A stretch of 64,000 nucleotides of DNA from an uncultured Bacteroidota bacterium (GTDB taxonomy: Bacteria > Bacteroidota > Bacteroidia > Bacteroidales > P3), in assembly GCA_902784865.1 (NCBI GenBank), contig CACZWL010000004.1, positions 57,802 to 121,801 on the forward strand, in the 5' to 3' direction. The translations under genes and the position numbers were made by a program. Shown here piece by piece: positions 8,766-17,891 of the stretch (position 1 is its first letter; every line of letters begins with the position of its first letter). Under the pieces are notes generated by a model that was not told the DNA's origin, did no database searches, and worked only from the letters and a program-made list of their open reading frames with translations.

Positions 8766-9514
8766 AGATAGCCCTCATGTGCAGCCCCTCGCTGGACGAA
8801 TTCCAGCAACAGGCACTGGCCCCGATACTGGAAGACCGAACGATAGAGGTTGTGGAGGCCCTGATTGACTGCCGACCCAAACCGTCGGCCAAGAAGCGAT
8901 TCGTGAAGAACCTCAAGCGCGGCCGCGGCGGCTACATGCTGGTGATGCTCTTCAAGAGCCGCTTCGCCAAGCACCGCCCCTCGGCCGATGCCAAAGGATT
9001 CCTCACCGTCCACGGCGTGAGCGCCGACCGATGCACAGAGACCACAAAACCATACGCCGAGGAAACCATACAGCGGCTAAAGGCTTTGCAGCCCGAAGCG
9101 ATGGTGATGCTGGGCGGTTTCGGCATTGTGAAAGAGCCCCTGCTCTCGCTGGCCCCCGGGGGCATCCTGTCCTACCACCACGGCAACATGCGCAAATACC
9201 GCGGCCAACCGGTGGGATTCTGGGAGCTGTACAACGGCGAGCACGAGATGGGGGTCACTGTTCAGCGTCTGGCCGCTGGCATAGACAAGGGGGTGCCCAT
9301 TGTGGAGAAGACCATCGCCATAGAGAAGGGCGACCGAGTGGAAGCCCTCTGCGCCAGAGCCTTGGACCAGAGTACCGAGATGATGCACGAGGCCCTGCGG
9401 CGAGTGGCTCAGCCCGACTACCGGCCCGAATCCATCGACAACTACGGCCCCGTGTATACCCTGCCCAACCTGCGGCAATACATTATTTTGAAAATCAAAC
9501 TGCTTTTTAGATAA
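8762..9514 (+). CDS. Formyltransferase-like protein (sugar or amino-group N-formylation candidate)
   Basis: 250 residues. The block around 137-175 (SYHHGNMRKYRG, then GVTVQRLAAGIDKG) aligns with the formyltransferase active site, normally N-x-H-(x)n-PxYRG and DxG. The catalytic His (139) and Asp (175) are present, but the usual Asn two residues before the His is Ser137. Either the enzyme tolerates this, as some divergent sugar formyltransferases may, or it has changed function. It is coupled by ATGA to the deacetylase, so a free amino sugar is a natural substrate. There is no second domain as in ArnA or Fmt. Confidence 0.75.
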   Translation: MKIALMCSPSLDEFQQQALAPILEDRTIEVVEALIDCRPKPSAKKRFVKNLKRGRGGYMLVMLFKSRFAKHRPSADAKGFLTVHGVSADRCTETTKPYAEETIQRLKALQPEAMVMLGGFGIVKEPLLSLAPGGILSYHHGNMRKYRGQPVGFWELYNGEHEMGVTVQRLAAGIDKGVPIVEKTIAIEKGDRVEALCARALDQSTEMMHEALRRVAQPDYRPESIDNYGPVYTLPNLRQYIILKIKLLFR

Positions 9515-10918
9515 ATGCTTACATTCCTACCTAAACAGATTGCCGACAAAGGCATCTATCTTTACCTCGGCTCGCTGGCCGCGGTGACGCTCATCTACTT
9601 CAAGCATGCAATGTCGATTGAGTTCATGCTCATCGGTGTGATGTGGGTAGCGGGGTTCTTCACCTTGGCCAACAGGTTCACCAAAGAGTGGCAGGCCATA
9701 CCTGAAAAGAAGTTCATCACGCAACTCTTTATCTACGCCTTGGTGCTGCGCGTGGCATGGGTCTTCTTCAGCTACTACTTCTACAAGGCCAAGACGGGCA
9801 TGCCCTTCGAATTCTTGGCGCGCGATGCCATGATGTACTACTACGTCAGTGTCGACCGCCGAGGTATGTCGTTCATTGACCTATGGAACATATATTTCGT
9901 GAACACACCTTCCGTCTCCGACTCTGGTTACCTCTTTTATCTGACCCTTTTAGCCAAGATCACTGGCGAGAGCATTATCATTCCCCGACTGATCCACAGC
10001 GTATTGAGCGCTTTCTCCGTTGTGCAGGTCTACACCCTTGCCAAGCGCAATATTGGCGATGAAGGCGCCCGCATTGCAGGTATATTTGCCTGTCTCTTCC
10101 CCAACCTGATCTACCACTGCGGCCTGCACATGAAGGAGACCGTGATGGTATTCATTATCACCCTCTTCCTGGAACGCACAGACTATGTGCTTCGCAGCAA
10201 AAAACACATGCTTCCGAACATCGCCTTAATCACAGGACTCATCATATCGATGTTCACCTTCCGCACGGTGCTGGGCGGAGCTGCCATCTTCGCAGTCGCA
10301 TCTGCCCTTCTGTTCTCCAACAGCAAGGTCGTGGGAAAAGCACGACGCTGGATGATGATAGGCTACGCGGCCTTGGCCATCTCCACCCTGGCAGGCGGCA
10401 TCATCATGGCCGAGGTGGAAGATACATGGGGTAACCGAACCGAGAACCTGGAACACAAGCGTATGGTGCAGACCATGCGCGGCAACCAGTGGGCCCAATA
10501 CGCCACCGCCTCGGTAATGGCCCCTATGATTTTCGTGCTGCCGTTCCCGACCATGGTGCACATCTTCGAGCAGGAGAACCAGCTGATGTTCAGCGGCGGC
10601 AACTACGTCCGCAACTTCCTGGGTTGCTTTGTTCTGATAGGCCTGTTCTCGGCCATCTTCATCACAAAGAGGTGGCGAGAATTTGCCCTGATAGGCTCCT
10701 TCGCCGTAGCCTATCTGGGCATCATAGCGACGAGCGGATTCAACAACTCGGAGCGATTTCTGCTGCCAGGCCTGCCGTGCCTACTCATCATAGCGGCCTA
10801 CGGCATCACCCAACTCAACGCAAAAAACATGCGGTTTGTCCGGATATGGTACTATGTGGTGCCGGCCATGGCAGTCGGTTGGGCATTCTTCAAACTGGGT
10901 ACACGAGGAATGATCTGA
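9515..10918 (+). CDS. Polytopic membrane protein, GT-C/PMT-like or polymerase-like
   Basis: 467 residues with roughly 10-12 hydrophobic segments. The early loop contains RDAMMYYY, a possible catalytic Asp. The run PRLIHSVLSAFSVVQVYTLA followed by GDEGARIAGIFACLFPNLIY resembles the central helices of GT-C (PMT/ArnT-type) transferases that use lipid-linked donors. It starts on the base after the previous stop. In this locus it could transfer a sugar on the periplasmic side or act as the polymerase (Wzy role); no other polymerase candidate is visible. The exact family is not certain. Confidence 0.8.
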   Translation: MLTFLPKQIADKGIYLYLGSLAAVTLIYFKHAMSIEFMLIGVMWVAGFFTLANRFTKEWQAIPEKKFITQLFIYALVLRVAWVFFSYYFYKAKTGMPFEFLARDAMMYYYVSVDRRGMSFIDLWNIYFVNTPSVSDSGYLFYLTLLAKITGESIIIPRLIHSVLSAFSVVQVYTLAKRNIGDEGARIAGIFACLFPNLIYHCGLHMKETVMVFIITLFLERTDYVLRSKKHMLPNIALITGLIISMFTFRTVLGGAAIFAVASALLFSNSKVVGKARRWMMIGYAALAISTLAGGIIMAEVEDTWGNRTENLEHKRMVQTMRGNQWAQYATASVMAPMIFVLPFPTMVHIFEQENQLMFSGGNYVRNFLGCFVLIGLFSAIFITKRWREFALIGSFAVAYLGIIATSGFNNSERFLLPGLPCLLIIAAYGITQLNAKNMRFVRIWYYVVPAMAVGWAFFKLGTRGMI

Positions 10919-11010
10919 AAACCAGCAAAGTACAAAAATTATAATTTTTTCGGGCATCGACAATTTTTAGCACTTTCACAAACTACTGGTTACCACAAAC
11001 TTACACCCAC

Positions 11011-11058
11011 CCTCTTCTTCCTCTCTTCGTCATTGGTAGGTAATGGGTAGGAGAAGGG
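11011..11058 (+). repeat. Intergenic repeat module B with two 11-bp units
   Basis: CCTCTTCTTCCTCTCTTCGT is followed by GGTAGGTAATG and GGTAGGAG, two copies of the unit found in family A (complement of ACCTACC) spaced 11 bases apart. It lies in a 165-base gap before a GT4 gene. No convincing promoter box is visible in the rest of the gap. Confidence 0.65.
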
Positions 11059-11083
11059 CAACTGGAACGTTTACAAACAGATT

Positions 11084-12094
11084 ATGAGCAAGATACTGCT
11101 GATATGCAACTACCGCCCCGGTGTGGGCGGCATCTCAGGGCAAGTGGAGATCCTGCAGCGCAAGCTGCGCGAAGAGGGTCACACGGCCGATATATTCAAC
11201 ACAAAAGCATCTGTACTTAAGCGACTTAGCCTCATTGGGAGGTTAAAAGAAATGGGGCGCGGATACGACGTGCTGCACATCCACTGCTGCTCCGACTGGG
11301 GTTTCCTGCCGGCAGTGGTGGGCATCACCGCGGGTCGGCGACTGAGCAAACGCATCGTGCTGACCTACCACGGCGGCGGCGGCGAGCAGTTCTTCGAGAA
11401 GCATACCCGCCTGGTGCGCCACTACCTGACGCGCACCGACCAGAACATCGTGCTCTCCGGATTCCTAGCCAAGGTATTCGAACGCTTCCAACTGCCTTAC
11501 ACCGTCATACCCAACATCATAGAACTTGACCCGGCACTCTTCCGCCAACGCGAGACGCTGAAACCCAACTTTATATGTACCCGCGCCCATGAGCCGCTCT
11601 ACAACATCCCGTGCATCCTACACGCTTTCAAGGAAGTACAGGCAAAACTCCCTGAGGCATCACTGACTCTGGTGGGTGAAGGCTCGGATCACCAACGGCT
11701 GGTGGCGCTAGTCAACGAGATGGGGCTGCGCAACGTGGCCTTCACCGGAAAGGTAGACAACAGCGAAATATACAAGCAGTTGGACAATGCCGACATCTAC
11801 GTCTCCTCCCCCACGGTTGACAATATGCCCGTCTCACTGCTCGAGGCCATGAACGCAGGCCTGCTGGTCATCTCCTCGAGCGTCGGCGGGGTACCCTATA
11901 TTATCCGCAACGGCTCCAATGGCCTGCTTTTCAGAAGCGACGACAGCAGCGAGCTGGCCATGAAGATGCTGTGGACCATTGAAAACCAAGCCATAAGCCA
12001 AACCCTCATCGCGCAGGCGCACCGCGCTGTCAACGCCTACCGATGGGAGAACATAAAAGACAATATTTACGCTGCCTATGGGACTCATTCATGA
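11084..12094 (+). CDS. Family 4 glycosyltransferase
   Basis: 336 residues, GT-B fold. It begins ILLICNYRPGVGGISGQVEIL, a standard GT4 N-terminus with the glycine-rich acceptor-side loop. The C-terminal nucleotide-sugar domain has TLVGEGSDHQRL near 200 and the donor-binding MPVSLLEAMNAGLLVISSSV block near 245-264, the E-x7-E type motif in shortened form. It is cytosolic, with no signal peptide. The next gene overlaps its end by 17 bases, showing a compact operon after the repeat-containing gap. Confidence 0.92.
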   Translation: MSKILLICNYRPGVGGISGQVEILQRKLREEGHTADIFNTKASVLKRLSLIGRLKEMGRGYDVLHIHCCSDWGFLPAVVGITAGRRLSKRIVLTYHGGGGEQFFEKHTRLVRHYLTRTDQNIVLSGFLAKVFERFQLPYTVIPNIIELDPALFRQRETLKPNFICTRAHEPLYNIPCILHAFKEVQAKLPEASLTLVGEGSDHQRLVALVNEMGLRNVAFTGKVDNSEIYKQLDNADIYVSSPTVDNMPVSLLEAMNAGLLVISSSVGGVPYIIRNGSNGLLFRSDDSSELAMKMLWTIENQAISQTLIAQAHRAVNAYRWENIKDNIYAAYGTHS

Positions 12095-13379
12095 ACATAT
12101 CATCCTACCGCTGAGCGACTTGGCAAAAGGCGAAAGCACCCACCGCCACCTGCGCATGCTGAGGCGACTAGAGGCTGCCACTCCCGCAGAAATCGATGCT
12201 TTCCAACGCCAGCGACTGCGCTTGCTGATGGACCACATTGCATCGCAGGTGCCGTTCTACCACGAATGGTTTGCCAAAAACAACCTGAAGCCCAGCGACA
12301 TACAGAACATCAAAGACCTACGCCGCCTGCCTGTCGTGGACAAGGCCACCATGCGGAACATCGGCATCGACCGGTTCAATGCCGAACGCTACGACCCGAA
12401 GAAACGCATGAACGCCCGCTCCAGCGGCTCCACGGGCGAGCCTTTCTCCTTCTATATCAGCAAGGAAGCCTACTCGGTGAACATGGCCGCCAAGCTGCGC
12501 ACGTGGTACCAGGCGGGCTACCGCCTCGGCGACCGCTACATGAAGATTGCCAACGGTGCCCGCCACGGCAAACTGAAGACCCTGCAGGACCGCGTAAACC
12601 GCTGTGTCTATGTTCCTTTCTACTCCATGGGCGACGAGACGCTGGCCACCATCCTGGACCAGATTGAGCGCACTCGACCCTCGTTCATCCGCTCCTACCC
12701 CATGCCGCTGTACCTGCTGGCGCAATACCGCAACAACCACCCGGGCTACAGCTTCACGCCCCGGCATGTGATGACCACCGGCTCGCTCCTGCCCGATGCC
12801 TATCGCGCTGAAATCGAGCGTGCTTTCGGGTGCGATGTCATCGACTCGTACAGCTGCGAGGGCACCCCCAACACCTACGAGACCACGGCACATGACGGCT
12901 ACCACGTCACCGACGCCTACGGCATCATCGAGGTGCTCGACGACGACGGCAAACCCGTCAGCGACGGCGTCGGCCGCGTGGTGAGCACCGACCTCTGGAA
13001 CCTGGCCACACCCTTCGTGCGCTACGACACGCAAGACCTGGTCGAGGTGCGCGGCGGCCGCATACAGCGCATCATGGGCCGCGAGTGCGAGACCCTCATA
13101 GTGGCTGGTGGTCAGCGATATATGGTGCACAACTTCGTGGGTTTCTTCCAGGAGGACGACCGCCCCACCAAGCGCTCGGTCACGGCCTACCAGGTGGTGA
13201 AGCGCAAAAGCGGAGCCATCACCTTCCGCCTGGTGGTCAACGAGCAGTACAACGCTGAAATCGAGCGCTATATCGTCGACTTCTGGCACGAGCGGCTGCA
13301 GGTGCCGATTGACGTGGAGCTCGTGGACGAGATACCCTTGATGAAAAACAACAAACGCCTCACCATCATTGACGAATAG
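12078..13379 (+). CDS. CapK/PaaK-like adenylate-forming enzyme
   Basis: 433 residues. It shows the adenylate-forming signatures SSGSTGEPF near 115-123, an ESYS-like acceptor region (DSYSCEG), and YDTQDLVEV with the ATP-ribose Asp. It matches the phenylacetate-CoA ligase/CapK group found in capsule loci. These proteins are thought to activate a small carboxylic acid for attachment to a sugar or amine. No carrier protein is encoded nearby, so the activated acid and its acceptor are unknown. The hexapeptide acyltransferase two bases downstream is an attractive partner. Confidence 0.88.
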   Translation: MGLIHEHIILPLSDLAKGESTHRHLRMLRRLEAATPAEIDAFQRQRLRLLMDHIASQVPFYHEWFAKNNLKPSDIQNIKDLRRLPVVDKATMRNIGIDRFNAERYDPKKRMNARSSGSTGEPFSFYISKEAYSVNMAAKLRTWYQAGYRLGDRYMKIANGARHGKLKTLQDRVNRCVYVPFYSMGDETLATILDQIERTRPSFIRSYPMPLYLLAQYRNNHPGYSFTPRHVMTTGSLLPDAYRAEIERAFGCDVIDSYSCEGTPNTYETTAHDGYHVTDAYGIIEVLDDDGKPVSDGVGRVVSTDLWNLATPFVRYDTQDLVEVRGGRIQRIMGRECETLIVAGGQRYMVHNFVGFFQEDDRPTKRSVTAYQVVKRKSGAITFRLVVNEQYNAEIERYIVDFWHERLQVPIDVELVDEIPLMKNNKRLTIIDE

Positions 13380-13381
13380 CT

Positions 13382-13879
13382 ATGCCTAGCAAAGAAATCC
13401 TTCAGTATCACGGACTTGACACAAGTGCAGGTCGTTTGAAATACACTTTTATACAATTGTGGCGCTTCAGCCTGTCGCGTCTGGCCTTCTTTGTTCCCTT
13501 CAAGGGGTGGCGAGCCAAGATGTACCGCTGGAGCGGCATCAACATCGGCAAGCGTGTCTACATCGGCCACGACATGCTCTTCGACCGCGCCTTCCCCGAG
13601 CAAATCACCATCGGCGACGACACCGCCATCGGCGACCGCTGCACCATCACCGCCCATGGCTGCATACCGACACAGACACCTCTGAAAGAGATATATCCGC
13701 TCACTGTGAAGCCAGTCAACATCGGCAGCCGGGTGTGGATTATGCCCAACGTGACCATCATCTACGGCGTCAACATCGGCGACGAGGCAGTGGTGGCCAC
13801 CGGAGCCGTCGTCACCAAGGACGTGCCCCCACGGACACTGGTGGCCGGAATCCCAGCCAAGGTGGTGAAACAGCTATAA
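13382..13879 (+). CDS. Hexapeptide-repeat acyltransferase
   Basis: 165 residues. Isoleucine/valine hexapeptide turns run from about 55 (INIGKRVYIG, ITIGDDTAIGDRCTI) to 155 (VNIGDEAVVATGAVVTKDVPP), forming a left-handed beta helix of the maltose/galactoside O-acetyltransferase type. It ends LVAGIPAKVVKQL, typical of the family. A short helical N-terminus precedes the helix. It sits between the CapK-like gene and the DUF354 gene and probably acylates a sugar hydroxyl or amine using acetyl-CoA or a product of the CapK-like enzyme. Confidence 0.9.
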   Translation: MPSKEILQYHGLDTSAGRLKYTFIQLWRFSLSRLAFFVPFKGWRAKMYRWSGINIGKRVYIGHDMLFDRAFPEQITIGDDTAIGDRCTITAHGCIPTQTPLKEIYPLTVKPVNIGSRVWIMPNVTIIYGVNIGDEAVVATGAVVTKDVPPRTLVAGIPAKVVKQL

Positions 13880-13898
13880 ACCAGAACTATATACTACA

Positions 13899-14933
13899 AT
13901 GAAAGTACTATTCCAATTGGGACATCCCGCCCACTTCCACCTCTTCCGCAACACCATCGAGGGCCTCAACCGCGACGGCCACCAGACCTATATCCTCATC
14001 CGCAAGAAGGACATCCTCGAGGACCTGCTCAAGGCTGCCGGGCTGCCCTACGTAAACATTCTGCCCAGCGGCAAAAAATCCTCTTTCACCCTGATGCTCA
14101 GGCTGTGGCGTGTATTCAGGTTCACGCTGCGCCATGGCGTGGACGTGCTGGCAGGCTCGACGCCCGAGGTGGCACAGGTGGCCTGGCTGTTGCGCCGCCG
14201 CTCGGCCATCTTCGCCGAAGACGATGCAGCTATCGTGCCGCAATTCATCAATGCCGTGAAGCCTTTCGCCGACCAGTACCTTTCGCCCGTCAGCTGCAAC
14301 AACGGACCGCTTGAGGCAAAGACCACTCACTACGCTGGTTTCCACAAGCTTGCCTACCTGCACCCCAACCGCTTCACCCCCAACCCCACTGTGGTGGACC
14401 GCTACTTCCCCCACAGCGAGCCATACTTCCTCCTGCGATTCGCGCAACTGACTGCCTATCACGACGTCAGCGCCCATGCCGGCGGCATCACCAACGACAT
14501 CGCCAAGAAACTCATCGCCTTGCTGAAACCCCACGGCAAGGTGTACATCACCTCGGAACGCGCACTAGGCGCCGACCTTGAACCCTACAGACTAAAGATC
14601 AATCCGTTGGACATCCACCATGTGATGTACTACGCCTCGCTCTACATCGGCGACAGCCAGAGCATGGCCGTCGAAGCAGCCATGCTGGGCACCCCCTCCA
14701 TACGCTTCAACGATTTCGCTGGCCGCATAGGCGTGCTCGAGGAGCTGGAACACACCTACCGCCTTACAACCGGCATCCCGACATCCGAACCCGACAGGCT
14801 TTACGACACTATAAACCAGCTGCTTGCCACAGACAACCTACGCGACGAATACCAACGTCGCAGGCAACGGATGCTGGACGACAAAATCGACGTCACCGAA
14901 TTTTTCATCTCATTCATCGAAAACCTCAAGTGA
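13899..14933 (+). CDS. DUF354 family protein (GT-B/epimerase-like)
   Basis: 344 residues. VLFQLGHPAHFHLFRNTIEGL at the N-terminus and GDSQSMAVEAAMLGTPSIRFND near 252-273 are characteristic of DUF354, which resembles UDP-GlcNAc 2-epimerase and GT-B glycosyltransferases. The second block is the probable UDP-sugar site. The reaction is not established. The deacetylase-like gene starts within its stop (TGATG), so they are probably made together. Confidence 0.85.
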   Translation: MKVLFQLGHPAHFHLFRNTIEGLNRDGHQTYILIRKKDILEDLLKAAGLPYVNILPSGKKSSFTLMLRLWRVFRFTLRHGVDVLAGSTPEVAQVAWLLRRRSAIFAEDDAAIVPQFINAVKPFADQYLSPVSCNNGPLEAKTTHYAGFHKLAYLHPNRFTPNPTVVDRYFPHSEPYFLLRFAQLTAYHDVSAHAGGITNDIAKKLIALLKPHGKVYITSERALGADLEPYRLKINPLDIHHVMYYASLYIGDSQSMAVEAAMLGTPSIRFNDFAGRIGVLEELEHTYRLTTGIPTSEPDRLYDTINQLLATDNLRDEYQRRRQRMLDDKIDVTEFFISFIENLK

Positions 14934-15670
14934 TGGACTTCACCACAGAAAAATACCGCCAGCTGCTCGTCGCCCTGAAACGCCACGGCCGCTTCACCCT
15001 GCGCCACGACGTCGACCTAAGACCTGACTTCTCGCTCCGCATAGCCGAAATCGAAGCCGCCGAAGGCCTGCATTCCACCTACTATTTCCGCACTGTGCCA
15101 GAGAGTTACGACGAGGAGTACATCCGTCGCATCGTCGCCCTGGGCCATGAGGCCGGCTACCACTACGAATGCCTGACCACCTGCAACGGCAACCTCCAAG
15201 CCGCCTACGACGACTTCTGCCGCAACCTGGAGCGCCTCCGCAAAGTCGCCCCCATTGCCAAAGCCTGCGCCCACGGCAGCCCTCGCTCGCCGCACAACAG
15301 CATGGACCTATGGAAACAATACGATTACAAGGCTCTTGGGATAGAACACGAGTCGATGCTCGACACCGATTTTGCCACTACCCTCTACCTCACCGACACG
15401 GGTCGCCGCTGGGACGGCTTCCGCGTCAGCGTTCGCGACAAAGTACCTCTATATCAGGACGAATGGACGAGAGAGGGTCTGACGTTCCACTCCACCGGCG
15501 ACATCATCGACGCCCTCCACTCACCCGACCACCCCATCTTCCGCCACGACATCCTCATCAACACCCATCCGCAACGCTGGATGCCGTTCGGAATAGGCTG
15601 GCTGTCAGAGCTTTTGAAACAAAACGCCAAGAACGTGGTGAAAAAAGCGCTCATCGCAACGCGGCAATAA
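14933..15670 (+). CDS. Divergent polysaccharide deacetylase-like protein
   Basis: 245 residues from the ATG in TGATG; an in-frame GTG one codon earlier is less likely. FTLRHDVDLRPDFSLRIAEIE at 21-41 carries an HDVD motif in the place of the NodB TFDDG motif. HEAGYHYE at 72-79 gives further His ligands, and NTHPQRW near the end resembles the final active-site motif of the superfamily. This layout matches the HDVD subgroup of NodB-like enzymes often found beside DUF354 genes. The substrate is not known. Confidence 0.8.
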   Translation: MDFTTEKYRQLLVALKRHGRFTLRHDVDLRPDFSLRIAEIEAAEGLHSTYYFRTVPESYDEEYIRRIVALGHEAGYHYECLTTCNGNLQAAYDDFCRNLERLRKVAPIAKACAHGSPRSPHNSMDLWKQYDYKALGIEHESMLDTDFATTLYLTDTGRRWDGFRVSVRDKVPLYQDEWTREGLTFHSTGDIIDALHSPDHPIFRHDILINTHPQRWMPFGIGWLSELLKQNAKNVVKKALIATRQ

Positions 15671-15704
15671 TTCGCACCGAACTGGCTATCAAACATCTAC
15701 CAAC

Positions 15705-15783
15705 CAACCTGCTCAGACCGCTCCAAATCGCACTTGAGTCGAACCATTCACCTACCAGATACCTACCAAACACCTACCAGATG
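15705..15783 (+). repeat. Intergenic repeat family A, full copy
   Basis: Left part AACCTGCTCAGACCG, then CCAAATCGCACTTGAGTCGA, then three direct units ACCTACCAGAT, ACCTACCAAAC and ACCTACCAGAT at an exact 11-base period. The left part is nearly identical to that at 21986 and 63599. It lies in the 145-base gap before the epimerase gene. Confidence 0.85.
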
Positions 15784-15815
15784 CCCATCATCCACCAACC
15801 AATTTCCAACCGCCA

Positions 15816-16880
15816 ATGAAACACATACTGACCATAGTCGGCGCACGCCCCCAGTTCATCAAGGCCGCCGCCATCTCGCACGCAATCAGGGACCTGCACA
15901 GTCACGAACTGGCCGAGGACATCCTGCATACCGGCCAACACTACGACGATGCCATGTCGGGGCGCTTCTTTACCGAGCTTGACATCCCGATGCCGCGCTA
16001 CAACCTCGGCGTCGGCTCCGGCCCCCATGGCCGACAGACCGCACTGATGCTCAGCGGCATCGAGGAGATTCTGCTGAACAACCGCTACGACGGCGTGCTG
16101 GTCTACGGCGACACCAACTCAACCCTTGCCGGAGCCCTGGCAGCGGCCAAGCAGCACATACCCGTCTACCACATCGAGGCCGGCCTGCGCTCCTTCAACC
16201 GCGACATGCCCGAGGAAATCAACCGCATCGTCACCGACCACACCTCCACCCTCCTCTTCGCCCCCACCCAGACCGCCATGCAAAACCTTCGAAACGAGGG
16301 TTTTGACAACAAGCATGCAATCTTCAGCGGCGACGTCATGCTCGACAACGTCCGCTACTACATCTCGCGGCTGCAACCTGCTGTAAACAAGCCCCCTTTC
16401 ATCCTTGCCACCATCCACCGCGACTTCAACACCGACTCGCCCCAACGCCTCGAAGCCATCCTGAACGCCCTCGGCGACCTCGTTGAACGCTTCGATACCG
16501 ACATACTCTTCCCCGTGCACCCACGAACCCGCCAAAAGATTGATTCCATGGGCTATGCACCCCGTACCACACGCATCCGCACGGTAGCCCCTCTCTCCTA
16601 TCTGGAAACCCTCGACGCCATGCGGCAGTCGTGGCTCGTACTCACCGACAGCGGCGGACTCCAAAAAGAAGCCTACTTCTGCGGACGCGGATGCGTCATC
16701 CTACGCCCTGAGACAGAATGGGTTGAAATCGTCAATGCCGGCGCCGCAATCCTTGCCGATGCCGACGGCGACCGCATTCTCGAAGCCGCCGCCCGGCTCA
16801 AGCACACCTCCCCCTCCTCCCCCACCCAATTCGGCGACGGCAAGGCTGCCGACACAATTCTCCGGCACATATTGCAATAA
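15816..16880 (+). CDS. wecB: UDP-N-acetylglucosamine 2-epimerase, non-hydrolysing
   Basis: 354 residues. It interconverts UDP-GlcNAc and UDP-ManNAc. Family signatures are TIVGARPQFIKAAAI at 6-20, VYGDTNSTLAGALAA near 95, HIEAGLRSFNRDMPEEINR near 118-136 and a late TDSGGLQKEA block contacting the UDP. The gene closes the sugar-assembly section. No UDP-ManNAc dehydrogenase is visible, so ManNAc itself, or a product of genes outside the window, is used. The frame ends 237 bases before the export genes. Confidence 0.95.
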   Translation: MKHILTIVGARPQFIKAAAISHAIRDLHSHELAEDILHTGQHYDDAMSGRFFTELDIPMPRYNLGVGSGPHGRQTALMLSGIEEILLNNRYDGVLVYGDTNSTLAGALAAAKQHIPVYHIEAGLRSFNRDMPEEINRIVTDHTSTLLFAPTQTAMQNLRNEGFDNKHAIFSGDVMLDNVRYYISRLQPAVNKPPFILATIHRDFNTDSPQRLEAILNALGDLVERFDTDILFPVHPRTRQKIDSMGYAPRTTRIRTVAPLSYLETLDAMRQSWLVLTDSGGLQKEAYFCGRGCVILRPETEWVEIVNAGAAILADADGDRILEAAARLKHTSPSSPTQFGDGKAADTILRHILQ

Positions 16881-17033
16881 TCGCCTCCTAAAGAGCACCC
16901 AAATTCCGCTTTTTTGACACCTAAACCAAACCAATTTGTACCCCCCGAATCAGCATGGTTTCTGTTAAAAAACAAAATGCAAAGCATTAAAAATCAACAA
17001 AGTGAACTAAATCGGTAAAATATTTTCCCGATT

Positions 17034-17057
17034 ATTGCTTTTTTTTTCGTACTTTTG
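17034..17057 (+). promoter_or_regulatory. Probable promoter of the export genes
   Basis: In the 237-base A/T-rich gap before the Wza-like gene there is TACTTTTG at 17050-17057, a good Bacteroidetes -7 box, preceded by a T-run. The -33 element is poorly defined. This would give a leader of about 55 bases and separate transcription of export genes from the biosynthetic genes. Confidence 0.55.
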
Positions 17058-17117
17058 CATTTCGTTTAAGCCCAATTTACGGCCGCGCAAAATATAAATA
17101 AAAGACCAGTAAACGAC

Positions 17118-17879
17118 ATGAAGAGCCTACGCCATATCAAGGCACTCATCCTCTCCCTTGCAGTCGCCATATCCATGACGGCCTGCGTCACTCCTGCCCG
17201 CATCAACTACCTGCAGGACATGACCCACGGCTCTCAAGTGGAAATCGAGAACCGTTTCGAGGCCAAAATCGCACCCTACGACAAACTCTCTATCCTGGTC
17301 AGCACCTCAGGCCTGCGCCAAGAGCTTTCCACCCCGTTCCAGCAAATGGCCGGCGACAACCAGGTCGACATCAACGGCGACATTCTGCTTCCTGTCCTTG
17401 GCAAAGTCCACGTTGCCGGTCTCACCCGCCTACGCCTGCAAGACACCCTGACCGCCATGCTTCGCGATGGTGGCTACATCGATGACCCCATCGTCATCGT
17501 CCACTTCAAGAACTTCAAAATTTTCTTCCTCGGTGGCGACGGCCGCGGCCGCGTCATCAATATCGGCGACGAGAAGGCCCCATTCCTCGAGGTGCTGGCT
17601 CAGATGGGTGGTCTCGACAACTACACCCGCCGCGACCGCATCGGCGTCATGCGCGAAGTCAACGGCAAGATGGTAATGCGCTACCTTGACCCCCGCTCTA
17701 CCAAAGTCTTCAAAGACCCCTTCTACATGCTCCAGCAGAACGACTTCATCATCGTGGACGCCTACAATTCCACTACCGCACTCCAGCAGTTCAACTTCTG
17801 GATGGGATTCATCGGCACATTCACCTCCATCGCTTCCCTGATAACCTCCTTCGCAGTCTTCCGTTCCATCAACAAATAA
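17118..17879 (+). CDS. Wza-like polysaccharide export lipoprotein
   Basis: 253 residues. A lipoprotein signal peptide ends in SMTAC with Cys23 as the lipidated residue. The Poly_export domain covers about 45-125 (IAPYDKLSILVS, VDINGDILLPVLGKVHVAGL). An SLBB-like domain follows (FLGGDGRGRVINIGD, LEVLAQMGGL, RDRIGVMRE). A C-terminal hydrophobic segment (about 228-250) may act as the outer-membrane span. It is a smaller form typical of Bacteroidetes, lacking the long helical barrel end of E. coli Wza. It is 12 bases from the kinase gene. Confidence 0.92.
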   Translation: MKSLRHIKALILSLAVAISMTACVTPARINYLQDMTHGSQVEIENRFEAKIAPYDKLSILVSTSGLRQELSTPFQQMAGDNQVDINGDILLPVLGKVHVAGLTRLRLQDTLTAMLRDGGYIDDPIVIVHFKNFKIFFLGGDGRGRVINIGDEKAPFLEVLAQMGGLDNYTRRDRIGVMREVNGKMVMRYLDPRSTKVFKDPFYMLQQNDFIIVDAYNSTTALQQFNFWMGFIGTFTSIASLITSFAVFRSINK

Positions 17880-17891
17880 ACACTCACTCCC

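Noticed and set aside
9515-10918. Calling the membrane protein a flippase (Wzx)
   Set aside because: It lacks the paired MATE-like repeats of Wzx and has GT-C-like central helices, so no flippase is claimed in this window.
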